Assembly (NCBI GenBank): GCA_033977485.1
Contig: CM066997.1
Coordinates: forward strand, 74,308,634 to 74,372,633
Reading direction: 5' to 3'
Source of the DNA: Hydrangea macrophylla
Taxonomy: Eukaryota; Streptophyta; Magnoliopsida; Cornales; Hydrangeaceae
Length of the DNA stretch: 64,000 nucleotides
Shown: one piece after another, positions 62,837 to 64,000 of the stretch
How the letters are laid out: the number at the start of each line of letters is the position of its first letter
How positions within the stretch are numbered: the first letter of the stretch is position 1
Translations under genes and position numbers: made by a program
The notes under the pieces: generated by a model
Databases searched by the model: none
Told to the model about the DNA's origin: nothing
What the model saw: the letters and a program-made list of their open reading frames with translations, nothing else

Positions 62837-64000
62837 ATCAAGGTTTGATCTATTTGAATGATGTATCATGGATACAAGTACTCAATATACATACGATTTA
62901 TTTCCGCATAAGGTTTATGGGTAAAATTATGATAGTTCTAGTTCTTGAGCTAATGATTAAGCTTCAAGTGTTTAATGCTTAATATAATCAATTTACACTG
63001 ACCTCATAGCCTGGAATTAATTTCAATTTCACATTCTTCCACGATGCTGTATATCTATACTTTGTTAATAGGAAAACAGATTCCAAACGAAATGAAGTGA
63101 AAACTCAATGTTTGTACACAATAAATAGTAACATATTCTATTGGGGTACTATTTGGGCAGATCCAAAGACAACTTTTGAGACACGACCCAAATTTGTGTC
63201 TCAAAAGTTGTGTCTTTGGGTGTGTCACAATTGTTACTCTATTCTTAATCCACCATCCATATGACACATAATTTTAGATAGAATAATGATATGTTTCGCA
63301 ATTGCTTTCACAATTATACCACATATTGTAGTGGTGGTGGTATCACATACCACTGCATATGGTACCACTCTTATGACATTGTAGACATCCCGGCCAAATT
63401 TGGGATCCATAGCATTACTCTTAATTTTTTCTTAACTCTATAAGGGTATCTGCTGGTAGAAATTATCCTTGAAAATGTTTGAAAAATTGGATATCCATAA
63501 AATTAGTTTAGGAAACTAGCTATTGAATCTCACTGGCGTCGTGATTTTAAACTGGTTTAGAACATTACATACGTAACTAGGAAGTGGTGTACAATATAGC
63601 CTATGAAGCACAAGTAAATTTAGTCTTTCCATGGTCCTAAAATTACCATTAATGTAGATATTGTCAATCTTTTTAATTGTTGTGGTTAATGGTTTTTGTT
63701 GAATACTGTCTACTATAATTCAGTGGGCTCATTGTACTAGCATTCAATTGTTGGAAATGATCTCAAAGTTATTTGATAAATTACCCAAAGGAAGCTAATT
63801 AGGTTGGTGGTGAAATTTTATTTACTGTAAAGACCTCTTGATCAGTGAATTTGGCCTGTCTTAATGATTGTGAAGTTGGAATATATTGCCATGAAAGGTC
63901 ACTTTGCATATTTGTTTCCTTGAGAATCAAACAGAAAAATAGACCCAATTTCTGGGTTTTCAGTTTTGTTAAATTATAGTGTTATTTGCTTTATGGTTAA
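62837..64000. other. non-coding right end
   Basis: No gene or further retroelement domain recognised. Apart from the inverted repeat at 63163-63219, the sequence is AT-rich and unremarkable. Confidence 0.5.
63163..63219. repeat. inverted repeat, possible small MITE-like element
   Basis: Arm CCAAAGACAACTTTTGAGAC (63163-63182, plus AC) and its reverse complement at 63196-63219 with a two-base insertion; 11-base loop. Flanks (AATAGTAACA near 63125, TGTTACTCTATT near 63231) are also inverted, so the unit may span about 63124-63243. Confidence 0.55.

Overview
The window looks like intergenic heterochromatin from a flowering-plant nuclear genome, probably a eudicot, though the species cannot be named from sequence alone. 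The grounds are plant-specific Ty3/gypsy lineages (Tat/Ogre, Athila and Tekay-type chromovirus), Ty1/copia remnants, plant-mobile-domain (PMD) genes with GT..AG introns, and CT/GA/GT microsatellites. No host housekeeping gene, rRNA, tRNA or CRISPR array was recognised. Nearly all coding capacity is retroelement gag-pol or retroelement-associated ORFs, most of them broken by stops and frameshifts.

Layout. 1-4187: 5' part of a Tekay-like element on the minus strand (LTR, tRNA-iMet-type primer site, an intact 205-codon ORF ahead of gag, start of gag). 4188-4756: LTR debris. 4757-47960 (right edge approximate): an old Tat-lineage element on the minus strand. Its antisense PMD-type ORF lies at 4757-6470, pol at 6620-11034, gag at 44046-46784, and primer site plus 5' LTR from 46852. 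It is split by a four-level nest. An Athila-type element (11035-44040, near-matching duplication GCCAC/GCCGC) sits in the Tat gag-pol. A Tekay-like solo LTR (22417-38510, perfect duplication GGTAA) sits in the Athila pol. A gag-only Ogre-like element (23243-37086, perfect duplication AACGC) sits in that solo LTR. A truncated copia-like LTR (41584-42823) interrupts the Athila 5' LTR.

47961-60664: a broken PMD-type gene followed by a DUF7745-like ORF, both on the plus strand. A young, coding-free Tekay-like element (48358-54987, perfect duplication CACGG) is inserted about 150 bp upstream of the PMD gene's TATA-like box. 60665-61540: microsatellites and low-complexity DNA. 61541-62840: a copia pol remnant with a large internal deletion, then a polypurine tract and LTR. 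62841-64000: non-coding, with one small inverted repeat.

The features that best reward a second look are: (a) a candidate internal promoter, leader exon and intron in front of the Athila env-like ORF; (b) four polypurine-tract-like sites arranged around the two extra ORFs of that element; (c) clusters of short palindromes near LTR promoters that are shared between unrelated lineages or exchanged between related LTRs; (d) the extra ORF between primer site and gag in the Tekay-like element; and (e) a GAGTC/GACTC dyad repeat in two introns and the upstream flank of the PMD gene.
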